A DNA stretch of 42,382 nt from Parastagonospora avenae f. sp. tritici 18332-5. Its lineage: Eukaryota; Ascomycota; Dothideomycetes; Pleosporales; Phaeosphaeriaceae. The stretch covers positions 1 to 42,382 of the forward strand of contig JAFJTR010000143.1 of assembly GCA_022559985.1 (NCBI GenBank), read 5' to 3'. The notes below the pieces were generated by a model, which saw nothing but the letters and a program-made list of their open reading frames with translations, did not search any database and was not told the origin of the DNA. The position numbers and the translations under genes were made by a program. Position 1 is the first letter of the stretch, and each line of letters starts with the position of its first letter. Below, piece by piece: positions 29,523 to 39,906 of the stretch.

Positions 29523-30155
29523 GTTGAGTTGTATATTTTCTATGAATCGCACCTCTTTGTGATTTGAAGTTACCAGTGTAGACTGTATATGCAAGGGTGC
29601 TAGTGCGTCAGGAAATTTGTGATGCTCAAATGTCTGTTTAGGTCAGAATTATGAGGAATACTAATATACTTAGCCGGTTCGCGCATGGAATTGTACAGTG
29701 ATCATTGTCCAAGAGATGTCGGAGCACAGTGCGAATGTGTTACTAACAGATTCAATATAGTCTGATTGTATTTATCTACAATCGATGTGTACAACATACA
29801 CTGTGTACTGTGTGTGGTACTGTAGCCATTGGCTTACTTTTGGTCTGACTATCGAGGAAGAAGGGACTTGAGAAGAGTCATGTGTATGGGGTACACTGTG
29901 CCCGCATCGTAGCCGAACCTAATTCGAGTTGCATTCTATGAACACAATATCAATCATGGTCGCTTCAGCTCATTTTACGCGATAAATGGAAGTAGCGGAT
30001 GCATTTGCTCGCTAAGGCACATGTGGGTGAGACACCATATAGATTAGAACCAACCCTGAGATCTGCAAATAAAGTCATTGAATTTGTACTTTGCATATGT
30101 CTCTCAAAATATTACGAGTCGGACGTGACTCCTAAAGATCCGCAACTTCATCTCT
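29523..30155. other. AT-rich spacer
   Basis: A 633-bp interval with no supportable gene. It has TGTGTAC/GTACAC-type dinucleotide-rich stretches around 29785-29820 and is more AT-rich than the flanking coding regions. Confidence 0.45.
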
Positions 30156-31049
30156 TCAGCTATCTAAATACGCTTTGATGGGCATCAGAATATACTCGTC
30201 CCTCATCTCCCTAAACGCGTCTACATGATTGTAGGACACGATTCCCAGCAGTATCACACCTAATGGTAGAGCAAGCATCAACACGCAATACTGCACCATG
30301 CCCCACCAAGCATTTTCCAAGTATTGCCGCATTGCTTTCTCGTCCTTCAGCCTCGGAAACGGCTCCGTTAAGACTTCGCGGTCCAAAAATTTGCACAACG
30401 GATCCCATGTCATCGTATCTGGGTCAACTTCAAGTAGTTGATTTTTGGGCACAATGGTCCGTACCGTGTTGTAGTGATTTTCGTAATCGGTCTTCGATCC
30501 TGGTCCACCGTACATATTTCCGTTATGGGCTTTGAAGATAGAATGCATGAGTCTTATCAATGGCGCCATTTGGGTGACATTGAAGTATCGCGCCATTGCG
30601 AATAAGCGCCACGTACACAAGCACCAAATGCTTTCCTGCATGCTTGCTTCCCAACTCGCATAGTCCCGCGTCGTTAAGATAACCTTCGCATCCGGATACG
30701 CCTCAATCAGCTCTCTCGCAAACACGCATCCTGGAACGTCCATAACGACGTCGTAATCGCCAAGAAGCTTGTCGAACTCTGCTTTTCCATAGGGTGCTTG
30801 ATTGCGCAAGCCAACTGGCCGGTCTTCTGGTGCGACTAGAGTCACGTTGATGCCTTCTTGCCAGAGTGATAGATCCTCCGGGTTCATCAAAACTTCACGC
30901 ATCTGATGCGGTGTGTAACCCAGTTTGCGTAGAGCGACGGAGACGGAAGTGGTTCCTGTGCGGCACATGCCGAGAACAAGGACACGCATCGGTTTCTTGC
31001 GTGTACGCTCGTCGCGATCGATCAGACGGCCAGGAAGGCTGAGCACCAT
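30156..31049 (-). CDS. sulfotransferase-like P-loop protein with C-terminal membrane anchor
   Basis: The 297-residue product belongs to the fungal sulfotransferase-like P-loop family (often annotated as NAD-dependent epimerase or sulfotransferase domain). The nucleotide-phosphate loop is at about residues 23-35 (VLVLGMCRTGTTS), like the PAPS 5'-phosphosulfate loop. DVVMDVPGCVFARELIEAYP and KVILTTRDYASWEASM give the typical second region with the 3'-phosphate-binding Arg/Ser pattern. A hydrophobic helix near the C-terminus (about 251-273, CVLMLALPLGVILLGIVSY) anchors it to a membrane. Substrate unknown. The frame extends upstream only to a TTG, so ATG 31049 is chosen. Confidence 0.75.
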   Translation of the reverse strand: MVLSLPGRLIDRDERTRKKPMRVLVLGMCRTGTTSVSVALRKLGYTPHQMREVLMNPEDLSLWQEGINVTLVAPEDRPVGLRNQAPYGKAEFDKLLGDYDVVMDVPGCVFARELIEAYPDAKVILTTRDYASWEASMQESIWCLCTWRLFAMARYFNVTQMAPLIRLMHSIFKAHNGNMYGGPGSKTDYENHYNTVRTIVPKNQLLEVDPDTMTWDPLCKFLDREVLTEPFPRLKDEKAMRQYLENAWWGMVQYCVLMLALPLGVILLGIVSYNHVDAFREMRDEYILMPIKAYLDS

Positions 31050-31461
31050 TGCGAATGTGCTTCTTTGTGATTTGTGAGAAGATAGTGATAAGAGGCGCAA
31101 GTGTTGTGATGTGGATGACGAAGGTCTCGGAGGCCAGATGTGAAATGTGAAGGTTACGGATTAGGCTAATTAACGGCTGTACAGGCCCGGCAACGCGAAC
31201 CATTGCTTCGGGCGCGAATGCTCTGTATTCGGATAGCCTCTGCTTTAGCGACGGATTTGCTTTACTAGCGCATGATCGCAGCATGTGTGAGTATCGAGAT
31301 ATGAATGATACTTGTCGAGAGCGGTTGATGGTGCGCGAAGAGGTTTACGGGTACGCTAACAAGCGCGTTAGTGGGATCTATCCCAGCAAGTATGTGGACT
31401 ATAAATGTGCTTTGCACTGTTCGTATAGTGGCCAAGTCGATAGTGGTCTCTGAAGTTGGTC
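31050..31461. other. spacer
   Basis: A 412-bp gap between two minus-strand genes. It should contain the promoter of the sulfotransferase-like gene and the 3' end of the SET gene. Nothing else is supported. Confidence 0.4.
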
Positions 31462-32529
31462 CTACGCCAGACGAGTCGACGTCTGGTTGGAGTTGGCCTG
31501 TCGTCGAGATTTCTGCTTCAACTCGTGCTCCCATTGTTGGATGAATTTGCCGGTAAGATTATGCATCTCCATTGTGTACACAGACTGGGGGTCCTCCAAA
31601 AATTTGAGCTCATAGCCTTTGTTTGCCCATATTGCTGCCGGCTCCCAGTCCTTGACTCGCGCGTGACAAATAGCGGCTACTCTGTAAGCTTTGGCATAAT
31701 AATCGGCAAGGCCCTCTTCTTGCACAAGCTCTGCAAGTTTGAGACTGGCTCTGGCATTCTTGCGAGCTTGTTGCGTTGCCTTCTTTGTCTTTGGCGAAGT
31801 AAGTGTTAACTGTGGCTCAAAGTCGATAAAGGCTTTACTGATCGTTGTACGGCGATCATCGCTGGCTTTCATCGCAGCAAGTTCCTGGGCACAGGCCTCG
31901 CAAGTGCACTTGAAGCCGTAGCGGTCGAGATGCTTTTGCCGTTGTTCTTGGGTCAAAAGAAGTGGAATGTATGACACGAAGATTTCGTCGCCTTTTTCGA
32001 TTCGTCGGGTTGCATATACGATGCGTTTGTTCAAGGCTTGACTCCAGTAGTAGCTGGCGTTCGGCCGACAAGAGTGGTTGATCCGAGCAATCTTGGGGAA
32101 GAGACCTATCTCGGTGCCTGAGTTGTATGCGTTGGTCCGGAAGATGATGCCGAGCTTGTCCAATGTTTTCTTTTCATGCGCTGTAGCATGGTAGGTTAGA
32201 GACATGATCTCTTCTTGCTGTGACGTTGGCAGAGTCTCAAATTCGGCACGAACTAGGCCTGTGACTGCAGCCATAGGGTAGCCAGAGCCTTTCACAAATT
32301 CTGGTGGAACAATTTTTATGGCTGGTGTTTCTCGCATGACAATGTCACCAACATCCAGATCATGTGCTGCAAAGACGCCGAGGCCTTTACCATCGCTGTT
32401 CAAGACATTGTAGGTTTCTGGCGGTCCTATACAGACGCTGATCGGCCAGGTAGGGTTATTGTACGTTGTGGAGTGAGATCTGGCAATCGAAAGTAGCGAA
32501 CAAAGGACGAAGAGTGTGGGGGCGAGCAT
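31462..32529 (-). CDS. SET-domain protein with an N-terminal signal peptide
   Basis: A 355-residue protein whose fold is a SET lysine-methyltransferase domain of the SMYD-like type. Visible elements are GKGLGVFAAHDLDVGD (about 48-62), the cofactor and catalytic core RINHSCRPN (149-157), GDEIFVSY (180-187) and the post-SET zinc cysteines CTCEAC (208-213). The C-terminal third is helical and may be TPR-like. The N-terminus MLAPTLFVLCSLLSIARS has every property of a secretory signal peptide, unexpected for a SET enzyme, which normally acts in nucleus or cytosol. The frame runs further upstream only to a TTG. Either the protein is secreted or in the endomembrane system, or an alternative start or exon removes the signal. 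Secretion is inference from the peptide only. Confidence 0.85.
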   Translation of the reverse strand: MLAPTLFVLCSLLSIARSHSTTYNNPTWPISVCIGPPETYNVLNSDGKGLGVFAAHDLDVGDIVMRETPAIKIVPPEFVKGSGYPMAAVTGLVRAEFETLPTSQQEEIMSLTYHATAHEKKTLDKLGIIFRTNAYNSGTEIGLFPKIARINHSCRPNASYYWSQALNKRIVYATRRIEKGDEIFVSYIPLLLTQEQRQKHLDRYGFKCTCEACAQELAAMKASDDRRTTISKAFIDFEPQLTLTSPKTKKATQQARKNARASLKLAELVQEEGLADYYAKAYRVAAICHARVKDWEPAAIWANKGYELKFLEDPQSVYTMEMHNLTGKFIQQWEHELKQKSRRQANSNQTSTRLA

Positions 32530-33121
32530 AGCGGTGTCCGAGGTCAAAGAAATGGTGAAGAGGTCTTGGGAAGTCGCCGCAACTCGATGCTTTTTAAAGT
32601 TTGGTAGGAACCATTATGAACAGGATGAAACGCGTTTCAGCCCGCAAGTGTCGCATCACAGCGACTCCGACATTCCAGATGTCAGCGCTTGAGCAGATGC
32701 GCAAGAGATGGAACGTATGATATTCGTTACTTGAGCTAGACATCAGGGGCCATCTTATGAGTCCCTAAGGAACTTCAAGAGCGTTGTGAGACGCGTGTAT
32801 GTTCGTGAAGAAGATGCCGCGAAATAGATGCCGTGAGAGCCAGGCTCCGCTGATCGGTGCCGATGCGACAGCCATGATTCCCGAGGTCGGTGCCGACGCG
32901 ACTGCCATGATTCGGACCCTTCCCCAACACAACGTCTTTTCCCCGCGCTGGTGGGGCATGACCGATTAACGTCATGGCATTGGCATTGTTAGGTGCGGCG
33001 AACAATTCATTGAAGGCGAGAACATTTCGTGTCTTCTCTTCCTTATACATTACTCATTCCCGTGGTGATACGTGAGACGCGCCCACTACTGCGACAGCAA
33101 CGAGAAGTGTAGCAAGCAGAA
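32530..33121. other. divergent intergenic region
   Basis: A 592-bp interval between the SET gene (minus) and the ThDP enzyme gene (plus), with both promoters. It holds a 33-bp tandem repeat at 32847-32912. The short minus-strand frame through the repeat has no other support. Confidence 0.45.
32847..32912. repeat. 33-bp imperfect tandem repeat, two copies
   Basis: Copies 32847-32879 and 32880-32912 share 27 of 33 positions, including the block GGTGCCGA(T/C)GCGAC(A/T)GCCATGATT. Being a multiple of three, the unit would encode an 11-residue repeat on the minus strand, but the frame is short. Confidence 0.7.
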
Positions 33122-35059
33122 ATGGTGTAAGTGTACACGACATCACAGTGCGCTCCTAAAGATACTGATCTGCTAGTTACACGGCGTCGTTCGCCTTCTT
33201 CGAGGCATTGTGGGAATATGGCGTCTCCCACGTTTTCGTGAACCTTGGAAGCGATCATCCCTCGATCATCGAAGCGATTGTCAAAGGCCAAAATGAGAAG
33301 AAGGGCCAGTTTCCCAAGATCATCACGTGTCCCAATGAGGTACGAACGACGCTTTCAGAACGGATCAATTTCAATTGACCACTGACCTCCACAGATGGTC
33401 GCACTCTCCATGGCGGACGGCTACGCACGATTGACGGGGAAACCTCAATGCGTCATCGTACACGTGGATGTCGGGACTCAAGGGCTCGGAGCTGCTGTGC
33501 ACAACGCCTCGTGCGGTCGTGCGCCTGTGCTTATATTCGCTGGCCTGTCGCCTTTCACAATCGAAGGGGAGATGCGCGGAAGCCGAACCGAGTACATTCA
33601 CTGGATACAAGATGTGCCAGACCAGAAGCAGATTGTGGCCCAGTACTGCCGATATACCGGCGAGATCAAGTCGGGTAGGAACGTCAAAGTATGTCGCGGG
33701 GACCGACTTGGATTGAGCCAGAGGCTGACATTATAGTAGCAAATGGTCAACCGAGCACTCTCGTTTGCCATGAGCGACCCCAAAGGTCCCGTCTATCTTT
33801 ACGGCGCACGAGAGCCCATGGAGGAAGATCTGACCCCATACAAGCTGGAACTCGAATACTGGCAACCCGTCGAACCCGCGGCTCTCCCGCCCAGCGGAGT
33901 CAAAACCATCGCCGAGGCCCTCGTGCACGCACAGGAGCCACTGGTCATCGCAGGATACACAGGAAGAAATCATGCGGCTGTTGAGCAACTCGTCCAATTG
34001 GCGGATAATGTCAAGGGGCTGCGTGTGCTGGATACTGGTGGAAGCGACATGTGCTTCCCCGCGAACCACCCAGCATGGCTCGGGCTTCGATACGGCAACG
34101 ATCCTAGCATCAAATCTGCCGATGTCATTCTGGTCATTGACTGCGACGTACCTTGGATCAATACGCAATGCCATCCGAAAGACACAGCCAAGATCTTTCA
34201 CGTAGATGTTGATCCACTGAAGCAGCAAATGCCCGTCTTCTATCTAAACGCAATAAAGAGGTACCGAGCGGATTCGTGTACGTCTCTCAACCAGCTTAAT
34301 GGACATCTCGAATCACATCTTAAAGAACAGCTATCAAGTCAAATGTTTGCACAGCGATGGTCTGCCTTGCAAGAGTCGCATAAACAGAAGCTTGAGGCAA
34401 TCGCCCGCGAAGCCAAGCTTGACGACCAGGGACATTTTGCGACTCCTTACCTTTGCTCTCAGCTGAAGAAACTGTGTCCTAACGATACTATCTGGGCTAT
34501 AGAGGCAGTCACGCAGACCGGCTTTGTCGCAGATCAAATTCAGGCCACGCTCCCAGGCTCGTGGATCAATTGCGGAGGAGGCGGCCTTGGTTGGAGCGGT
34601 GGTGGTGCACTGGGCATCAAACTTGCGACAGACGCTGCAGGTAAAAAGCAATTCGTCTGCCAGATTGTGGGCGATGGTACATACCTCTTTTCTGTCCCAG
34701 GCTCTGTATACTGGATCTCACAGCGCTACAAAATTCCGATCCTCACCATTGTTCTGAACAACAAGGGTTGGAACGCGCCACGTAGGTCCATGCTACTTGT
34801 TCATCCGGATGGGGAAGGCTCAAAGGTGAGCAATGAAGAGCTCAACATTAGTTTCGCGCCCACGCCAGACTACTCGGGCATAGCAAAGGCAGCGTCCGGC
34901 GGTGAGATTTGGGCGGCACATGCAAGCAACGCGGAAGAACTGGGTAAGCTGCTACCGGAGGCAATACAGTCAGTACTCGGTGGTCGATCAGCGGTCTTGG
35001 ACGCACATCTCGAAGGCCCAGAAGGAAAGTACGGTGGTGGCAAGGGGCGACTGGGATGA
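33122..35059 (+). CDS. ThDP-dependent decarboxylase/synthase (4 exons)
   Basis: A 593-residue thiamine-diphosphate enzyme of the acetolactate synthase / benzoylformate decarboxylase / oxalyl-CoA decarboxylase superfamily. Exons are 33122-33126, 33177-33339, 33395-33688 and 33740-35059; introns are 50, 55 and 51 nt. The PYR domain carries the activating Glu56 in CPNEMVALSMADGYAR, a central domain spans about 190-340, and the PP domain has GDGTYLF (465-471) with NN at 494-495, the ThDP- and Mg-binding motif. The exact reaction is not evident: the protein lacks an obvious carboligase signature and could act on a 2-oxo acid. The first coding exon is only five nucleotides (ATGGT), read from a clean GTAAGT donor. 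No targeting peptide; probably cytosolic or peroxisomal. Confidence 0.88.
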
Positions 35060-35195
35060 TGTAAGTGTGGAATGGATTGAAAAATGGCCGTCACAGCTGG
35101 TTATATGTAAGCACTTCATTCTCATTACAGCTACTGGTTTCCATTGTCAAAACTGCGATATTATGCCTCCTTAGGCCCATGCTCGATAATCCTAT

Positions 35196-36242
35196 CTAAG
35201 TTGTAGTAAAGACGTCGAAGTCTGCGACCGGCGCTCCACTCTGCTCAATCCCACCACCCGGTAAATATATCTTCCTACCGACTCCCACCGCGTAGGTACC
35301 GTGTCTCGGAAGCTTCATCGTCCCAAAACTCTCCCACGTGTCCTTCACTGTGTCATATGCCTCAATCTCGCCGAACACACCGGAGGCAACGGATGTGTCG
35401 CCCTCCCCGCCAAACGTATACACCTTGCGTCCCACCACTCCAGCCGCAATGCCACCCCTTGCTGTCGGCATTCGAGCCTCAGTAACTGTCCATCCTGCTT
35501 CCAGGTCGCACAAATCAAGCACAAATACCGTGTCCTTCTTGTTTTCTTGTCCGTTCTTCCTTCCGCCTAAGACATACATCTTCGAGCCCACGACCGCACC
35601 ACCAGCATGATCTCTCGCTTCTGGCAATTTCCTCGCGCCCTCAGGTATATCAAGCCAAGTTTTTTTCTCTGTATCAAAGACTGAAACAAGGTCAACGCTG
35701 GTTTGTGTGTGGTTGCCGTAGAACTCGAGCTCAGTGAGACCGCCGGCCACGTAGATTTTTCGATCAAAGACGCCCACAGCGGCACTCCCGCGTCCCTGAG
35801 GTACGGGTAAACCATAAAATATATCAGACCATGTATCATCCGAGGGATTGTACACCCATGAGTCGGTAACTCCACGCCATGCACGACCACGATGGTCGCT
35901 AGAGTCTGTCAATCCACCTAGCACGTATATCTTTCCATCTACTACGGCGGCGTTGATGTGGTTCAGCGGCTTGGGTATTGGGGCACCGAGTGACCATGTA
36001 TCAGAGGTGATGTTGTAGAACTGCATCAATGATGTCGTAGCAAAGGGTGGGACTACGGTGGGATCGTCGAGGGGGATGATGCCGCCGACGATGGCGATGG
36101 TGGAGGGCGGTAGAAACAATGTGGTGTGTTCTTGACGAGGAGATGGGATGGAGCTGAGAGTGGTCCATGTTGGGACGTGTGGGTTTGGAAGGGCGAAAAT
36201 GGGGGTGCAGAGTGAGACGAGGAGCATGAATAGGCCGGACAT
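35196..36242 (-). CDS. secreted kelch-repeat protein
   Basis: A 348-residue protein with an N-terminal signal peptide (MSGLFMLLVSLCTPIFALP) followed by six kelch motifs that should close into a beta-propeller. The paired-glycine strands are visible as IAIVGG, KIYVLGG, KIYVAGG, KMYVLGG, KVYTFGG and KIYLPGG, spaced by about 45-65 residues. No catalytic domain such as the copper radical site of galactose oxidase is present, so it is likely a binding or structural extracellular protein. It is convergent with the ThDP enzyme gene, whose stop lies 136 bp away. No intron. Confidence 0.88.
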   Translation of the reverse strand: MSGLFMLLVSLCTPIFALPNPHVPTWTTLSSIPSPRQEHTTLFLPPSTIAIVGGIIPLDDPTVVPPFATTSLMQFYNITSDTWSLGAPIPKPLNHINAAVVDGKIYVLGGLTDSSDHRGRAWRGVTDSWVYNPSDDTWSDIFYGLPVPQGRGSAAVGVFDRKIYVAGGLTELEFYGNHTQTSVDLVSVFDTEKKTWLDIPEGARKLPEARDHAGGAVVGSKMYVLGGRKNGQENKKDTVFVLDLCDLEAGWTVTEARMPTARGGIAAGVVGRKVYTFGGEGDTSVASGVFGEIEAYDTVKDTWESFGTMKLPRHGTYAVGVGRKIYLPGGGIEQSGAPVADFDVFTTT

Positions 36243-37106
36243 GGTAAGGGACTATGAGGGTAGTTGTGAAGCTAGACAAATGCAAATGCAGTACGTTTAG
36301 GGTATGATGGCATATCGTTGCAGTGGGAAGCTCAACTTTATACATTCTTGATATGAACATGTTCATAGCACAGCCGCAAGCCCGAGCATCAGTATTGATT
36401 GACACATTGCCGATAACTACATATCAGTTGTTTTCGTCCGACCAAGACCTGCTGCTCATGGTGCAGTATGACTGTCATGACCAATACCAAGGGCGTCACA
36501 GCGAAAGAAGATGCATACCAACAACACTGCCTTCAGCGGCACAGCTCCGCCAAGCATCGGAGATGCGGCTTTTTCGTCTCCTCCGCGTGGTGGGAGAATG
36601 TTGTCCGATTGCGAGGTCCTTGGGGTCTCACATCAGCAGCGCTGGCCAAGACCCCAGGGACGCCCTGCTGACTTTGGCCTTTCAACATTCTCCGACCTCT
36701 CTTCTCCGACTTGCACGACGGCACGGCGCTAGAGGTGTGTATGGATAACTGGTAGGGCAGAGGAGAAGAGGGGTCCTTCCTGTCTGGTGCTAGTGTCGTG
36801 GAGCAGATGCGGATATGCCAGCAATCCTGGTCTTCACCGCTACAAGTACCTACCTAAGCGAGGCGATGCATCATCATCATGGAGCGAGTGTTGGCTGCAT
36901 CCACGATTCACCCACGCGCCGCACTACCATCGCTACACTCGTTCTACCCCTCCGCTCTTGCGCGACTCACATGCTTCAACCACGCTCATGAGTACTTGAC
37001 ATAGTCACGCGCCATATTTGCGCACGGCTCAGCACTGGAAAGCCCACACGAGCGTGGACAGCTATAATCACATGCCCTCCCTGGCAGCAGCGCATACAAC
37101 AACACC
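36243..37106. other. intergenic region
   Basis: An 864-bp interval between divergent kelch and Spo7 genes. Open frames of up to 141 codons exist, but they overlap in several frames and show no domain. Presumably it contains both promoters and leaders. Confidence 0.45.
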
Positions 37107-38624
37107 ATGACGGACGAGCCACAGACGCTCGACCAGATCGTCAAGGGCGCACCGGCACCGCATACGTCAGTGCATGCAGTCGCGGCGACGACATCCCCGG
37201 CATACTCGGCCACGCTCGTTGACACGTCCCGCCATGCCCACGACGGGACCGCAGCACTCAAGCACCCGCGAAACCCGTCCATCACCGACCCCACGTCGCT
37301 CCTTCCAAGCGCCCCGCCGCAAATATACCTCAACCTCCTCATCCTCGAAGCGTCCCTTCGCTCCCAGTACCTCACGCTGCGCGCCCGCCGACGCCAGAAC
37401 ACGTTCGTGCTGACGCTGCTCTTCTTCTACCTCGTCATCTTCTTCGACCTCATCTTCCTGCGGCCGCGCGAAGATGGCAAGGGCCGTGGTGGCAGCCAGT
37501 ACTGGATGGTGGACATGCTGCAGAAAGTGTGCTTCATCACCGGCGTGGTGACGGCGCTGCTGTTCTGGGCCACAGGCCAGTGGGAGCGCGGGGTGCGGTG
37601 GCCGCGGCGCTGGGTCGGCGTCGCCAACCGGGGGCTGAGGGGCATAAATGCCAAAATCGTCGTCATCCGTGGGCCGTGGTACCGCGAGCTGTTCGAATGG
37701 CTCCTGTTCTTGCGCCCCTTCTCCGGCGGCCTGTGGGGCGGCGAGCAGGGCGGCAGCTCATACCATTTCATCAATGTCTCGCAGGAGAAGTCGCATGGCC
37801 TCGATGGCGGCGGTGGCCGTCCGCGTCATAGGATAGTCCATGACGGCAAGGAGTATGCCGAAGAAGACATTGCCTCAGGGGGCGATTACATCAAACTGCT
37901 CCTCCTGCCCAAGCCCTTTACGCCCGACTTCCGACAGAACTGGGAAACATACCGCGCCGAGTACTGGGACAAGGAGAACGAACGACGTGCCGAACTCCGC
38001 ACGAGCGTCCGCGCCAGGCAGCGCACCATGGCAAGGGAAGAGGGCGGCTGGCTGTGGTGGACCGGCTGGAGGGGATGGAAGCGTGCACGCGGCTTCACCG
38101 GCCGCTCGGGCGACATCGAGAAGAGCGGGCATCACCATGGCCACACCCACAGTCTGTCACATAACGCCTCGAGAAAACGGCGGCCCAGCGTACTGCAGCA
38201 GGCACAACGGGGGAGAGATGCAAGCCATTCGAGAAGCTCGTCGCGCAGCATTACACCAACTCCAGACCTAGACGACCGCCTGCGCCCAGCCGAAGCCCGC
38301 GAACGGCGCTGGAGCAATAGTACCACGGGCTCTACCACCACGCTGTCGTCGTCGCGTCAGAACTCTCTGCGCTCTGCCAAACTCGCTCAAGGAAGTGCTC
38401 AAACAGCCCGGAGACCACAACTGCCAAGTTCAAATTCACGACCAAGCACGAGCGAGAGTAATCTTCCCTGGCAGAGCAAGAGAGCGAGCATGCTCAGCAA
38501 CGCTGAAAGCATGACTGAGGGCGACGACGAGGCCGAGGGAGATGACATGCGCCCGCCGGCCCGAACCCAGGTCCAACGGCGGTTGAGTCGGGAAAGTAGT
38601 GGTGGGAGGGCAGAGAGCGCATAA
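37107..38624 (+). CDS. spo7: Nem1-Spo7 phosphatase regulatory subunit Spo7
   Basis: Spo7 is the membrane partner of the Nem1 phosphatase; the complex dephosphorylates and activates the phosphatidate phosphatase Pah1, controlling nuclear/ER membrane growth and triacylglycerol synthesis. The 505-residue protein has a variable N-terminus, the conserved box PPQIYLNLLILEASLRSQ (about 70-87), two transmembrane segments at about 98-118 and 138-156, and the second box INAKIVVIRGPWYRELFEW (about 180-198). The conserved core continues to LLLPKPFTPDFRQNWETYR (about 271-289). A C-terminal tail of about 200 residues is disordered and Ser/Arg-rich with poly-basic and SSSRS-type runs, longer than in yeast Spo7 as usual in filamentous fungi. 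Single exon; high GC. Confidence 0.93.
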   Translation: MTDEPQTLDQIVKGAPAPHTSVHAVAATTSPAYSATLVDTSRHAHDGTAALKHPRNPSITDPTSLLPSAPPQIYLNLLILEASLRSQYLTLRARRRQNTFVLTLLFFYLVIFFDLIFLRPREDGKGRGGSQYWMVDMLQKVCFITGVVTALLFWATGQWERGVRWPRRWVGVANRGLRGINAKIVVIRGPWYRELFEWLLFLRPFSGGLWGGEQGGSSYHFINVSQEKSHGLDGGGGRPRHRIVHDGKEYAEEDIASGGDYIKLLLLPKPFTPDFRQNWETYRAEYWDKENERRAELRTSVRARQRTMAREEGGWLWWTGWRGWKRARGFTGRSGDIEKSGHHHGHTHSLSHNASRKRRPSVLQQAQRGRDASHSRSSSRSITPTPDLDDRLRPAEARERRWSNSTTGSTTTLSSSRQNSLRSAKLAQGSAQTARRPQLPSSNSRPSTSESNLPWQSKRASMLSNAESMTEGDDEAEGDDMRPPARTQVQRRLSRESSGGRAESA

Positions 38625-39906
38625 GTAGTTTTGCTTATTGCATACCATTAGCTATTCAATGTATGTTTATCGAATGATACCCAGCAAACCTCGTGGACGC
38701 AACTCAAAGGGCACTAGAAGCATGCGTGTCCCTGTCGTGTCTACGAACATACTGTATTGTCGAGACTATAGCTACCTAAACATTCCAGGCATCTAAGATT
38801 GTATTCTTCTTAGCTAATCGATGCTCGATGAACCTCAAAGCGCGTTGCGTACAACTCTGTTTCGATAGCCCAAGTTGTTTTGGTGGGTTTGAGAAGCCCT
38901 TTCGCGTTCAAAACCTCGATCCTTTTCGTCAATCTGTATTTCGCTCCTTCTATTTTCTGATCGAGCTCCTCTAGCAAAAGCGGAAAGTCAGTCCACCCAC
39001 AACAAGATGGTGATGCCTGATGTCATGGTGTGGAGCAATGCGCGTCCCCTTTGGCAGGGTCCAATATGAAGCTGCCGGGGTGGCGTCTGCGCATGGGGTT
39101 TCTACATGCCAAGCCGAATACTGCGAAGCTTTTGCAGTCATTCAACTTCAACAACGAGCGCAAATAATATGCAGGCGGCAATTTGAATCAGCGTCGTTGA
39201 CTCTTCGGCGTTCTCAGGTAAGCGCTAACTCGTCATTGAGCATGTCTCGTGAAACATACCAAGCTCCTGGAAATTACCCACATCAGTAATCGAGCTTACA
39301 TTGCCAGGAACAGCGTGCACGAATAGCCGTAGCGTTACAGAGCCGAATGAGAAGGCGTGAGTTTTGTCGATGCAGTATTCCATACATCTACTTATTATGA
39401 GTCGTCCTGAATTGACCACACCTCCTTTGGCATTCACAATACGCAACTCTCACAGTATTCAGTCCGGACTGCGCTTCTTACACACTTGTTGCGCTCTGGC
39501 ACAAGCGAAAATGTCATGAATAAGCAGTGCCCATGGTAATTGTGAAGCACTTGCAGACAGGTCTACCATGTTCGTCGCGTTTACATGAAGGCGCGACGCT
39601 TATGGCAAATCTTGGCTTTTGTGTATAGTTAGTCTCCCAGAAGATCCCGTTGAATGATTATGGCGACTTTCCTCCAATGGACAAATGGCAATGGCTTCAT
39701 TTCGGCCGCAAAGCAGGATGGTACTTCGGCGCCGAAACGTACACACGCGAACCGCTCCCCACCAATTGACCGGACACTGCGGATGGATGTAAGACGGCTG
39801 TGTCCGTACCAGATATAAGACAACCGATGCGCGCTTTGCTAGGTTGAAAAACTGGCGGTCACTACACGATTATCATTAACTACGCTCATTATTCAAGCGA
39901 CTCACC
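38625..39906. other. 1.3-kb intergenic region
   Basis: No coding region is supported; the short open frames on both strands have no domain or signal peptide. The right end, just before 39907, has TATAAG near 39814-39819, a plausible core-promoter element for the FAD oxidase gene. Confidence 0.45.

Noticed and set aside
36323..36748. 141-codon plus-strand frame between the kelch and spo7 genes
   Set aside because: Several overlapping frames of similar length in the same DNA, no signal peptide or domain, weak composition.
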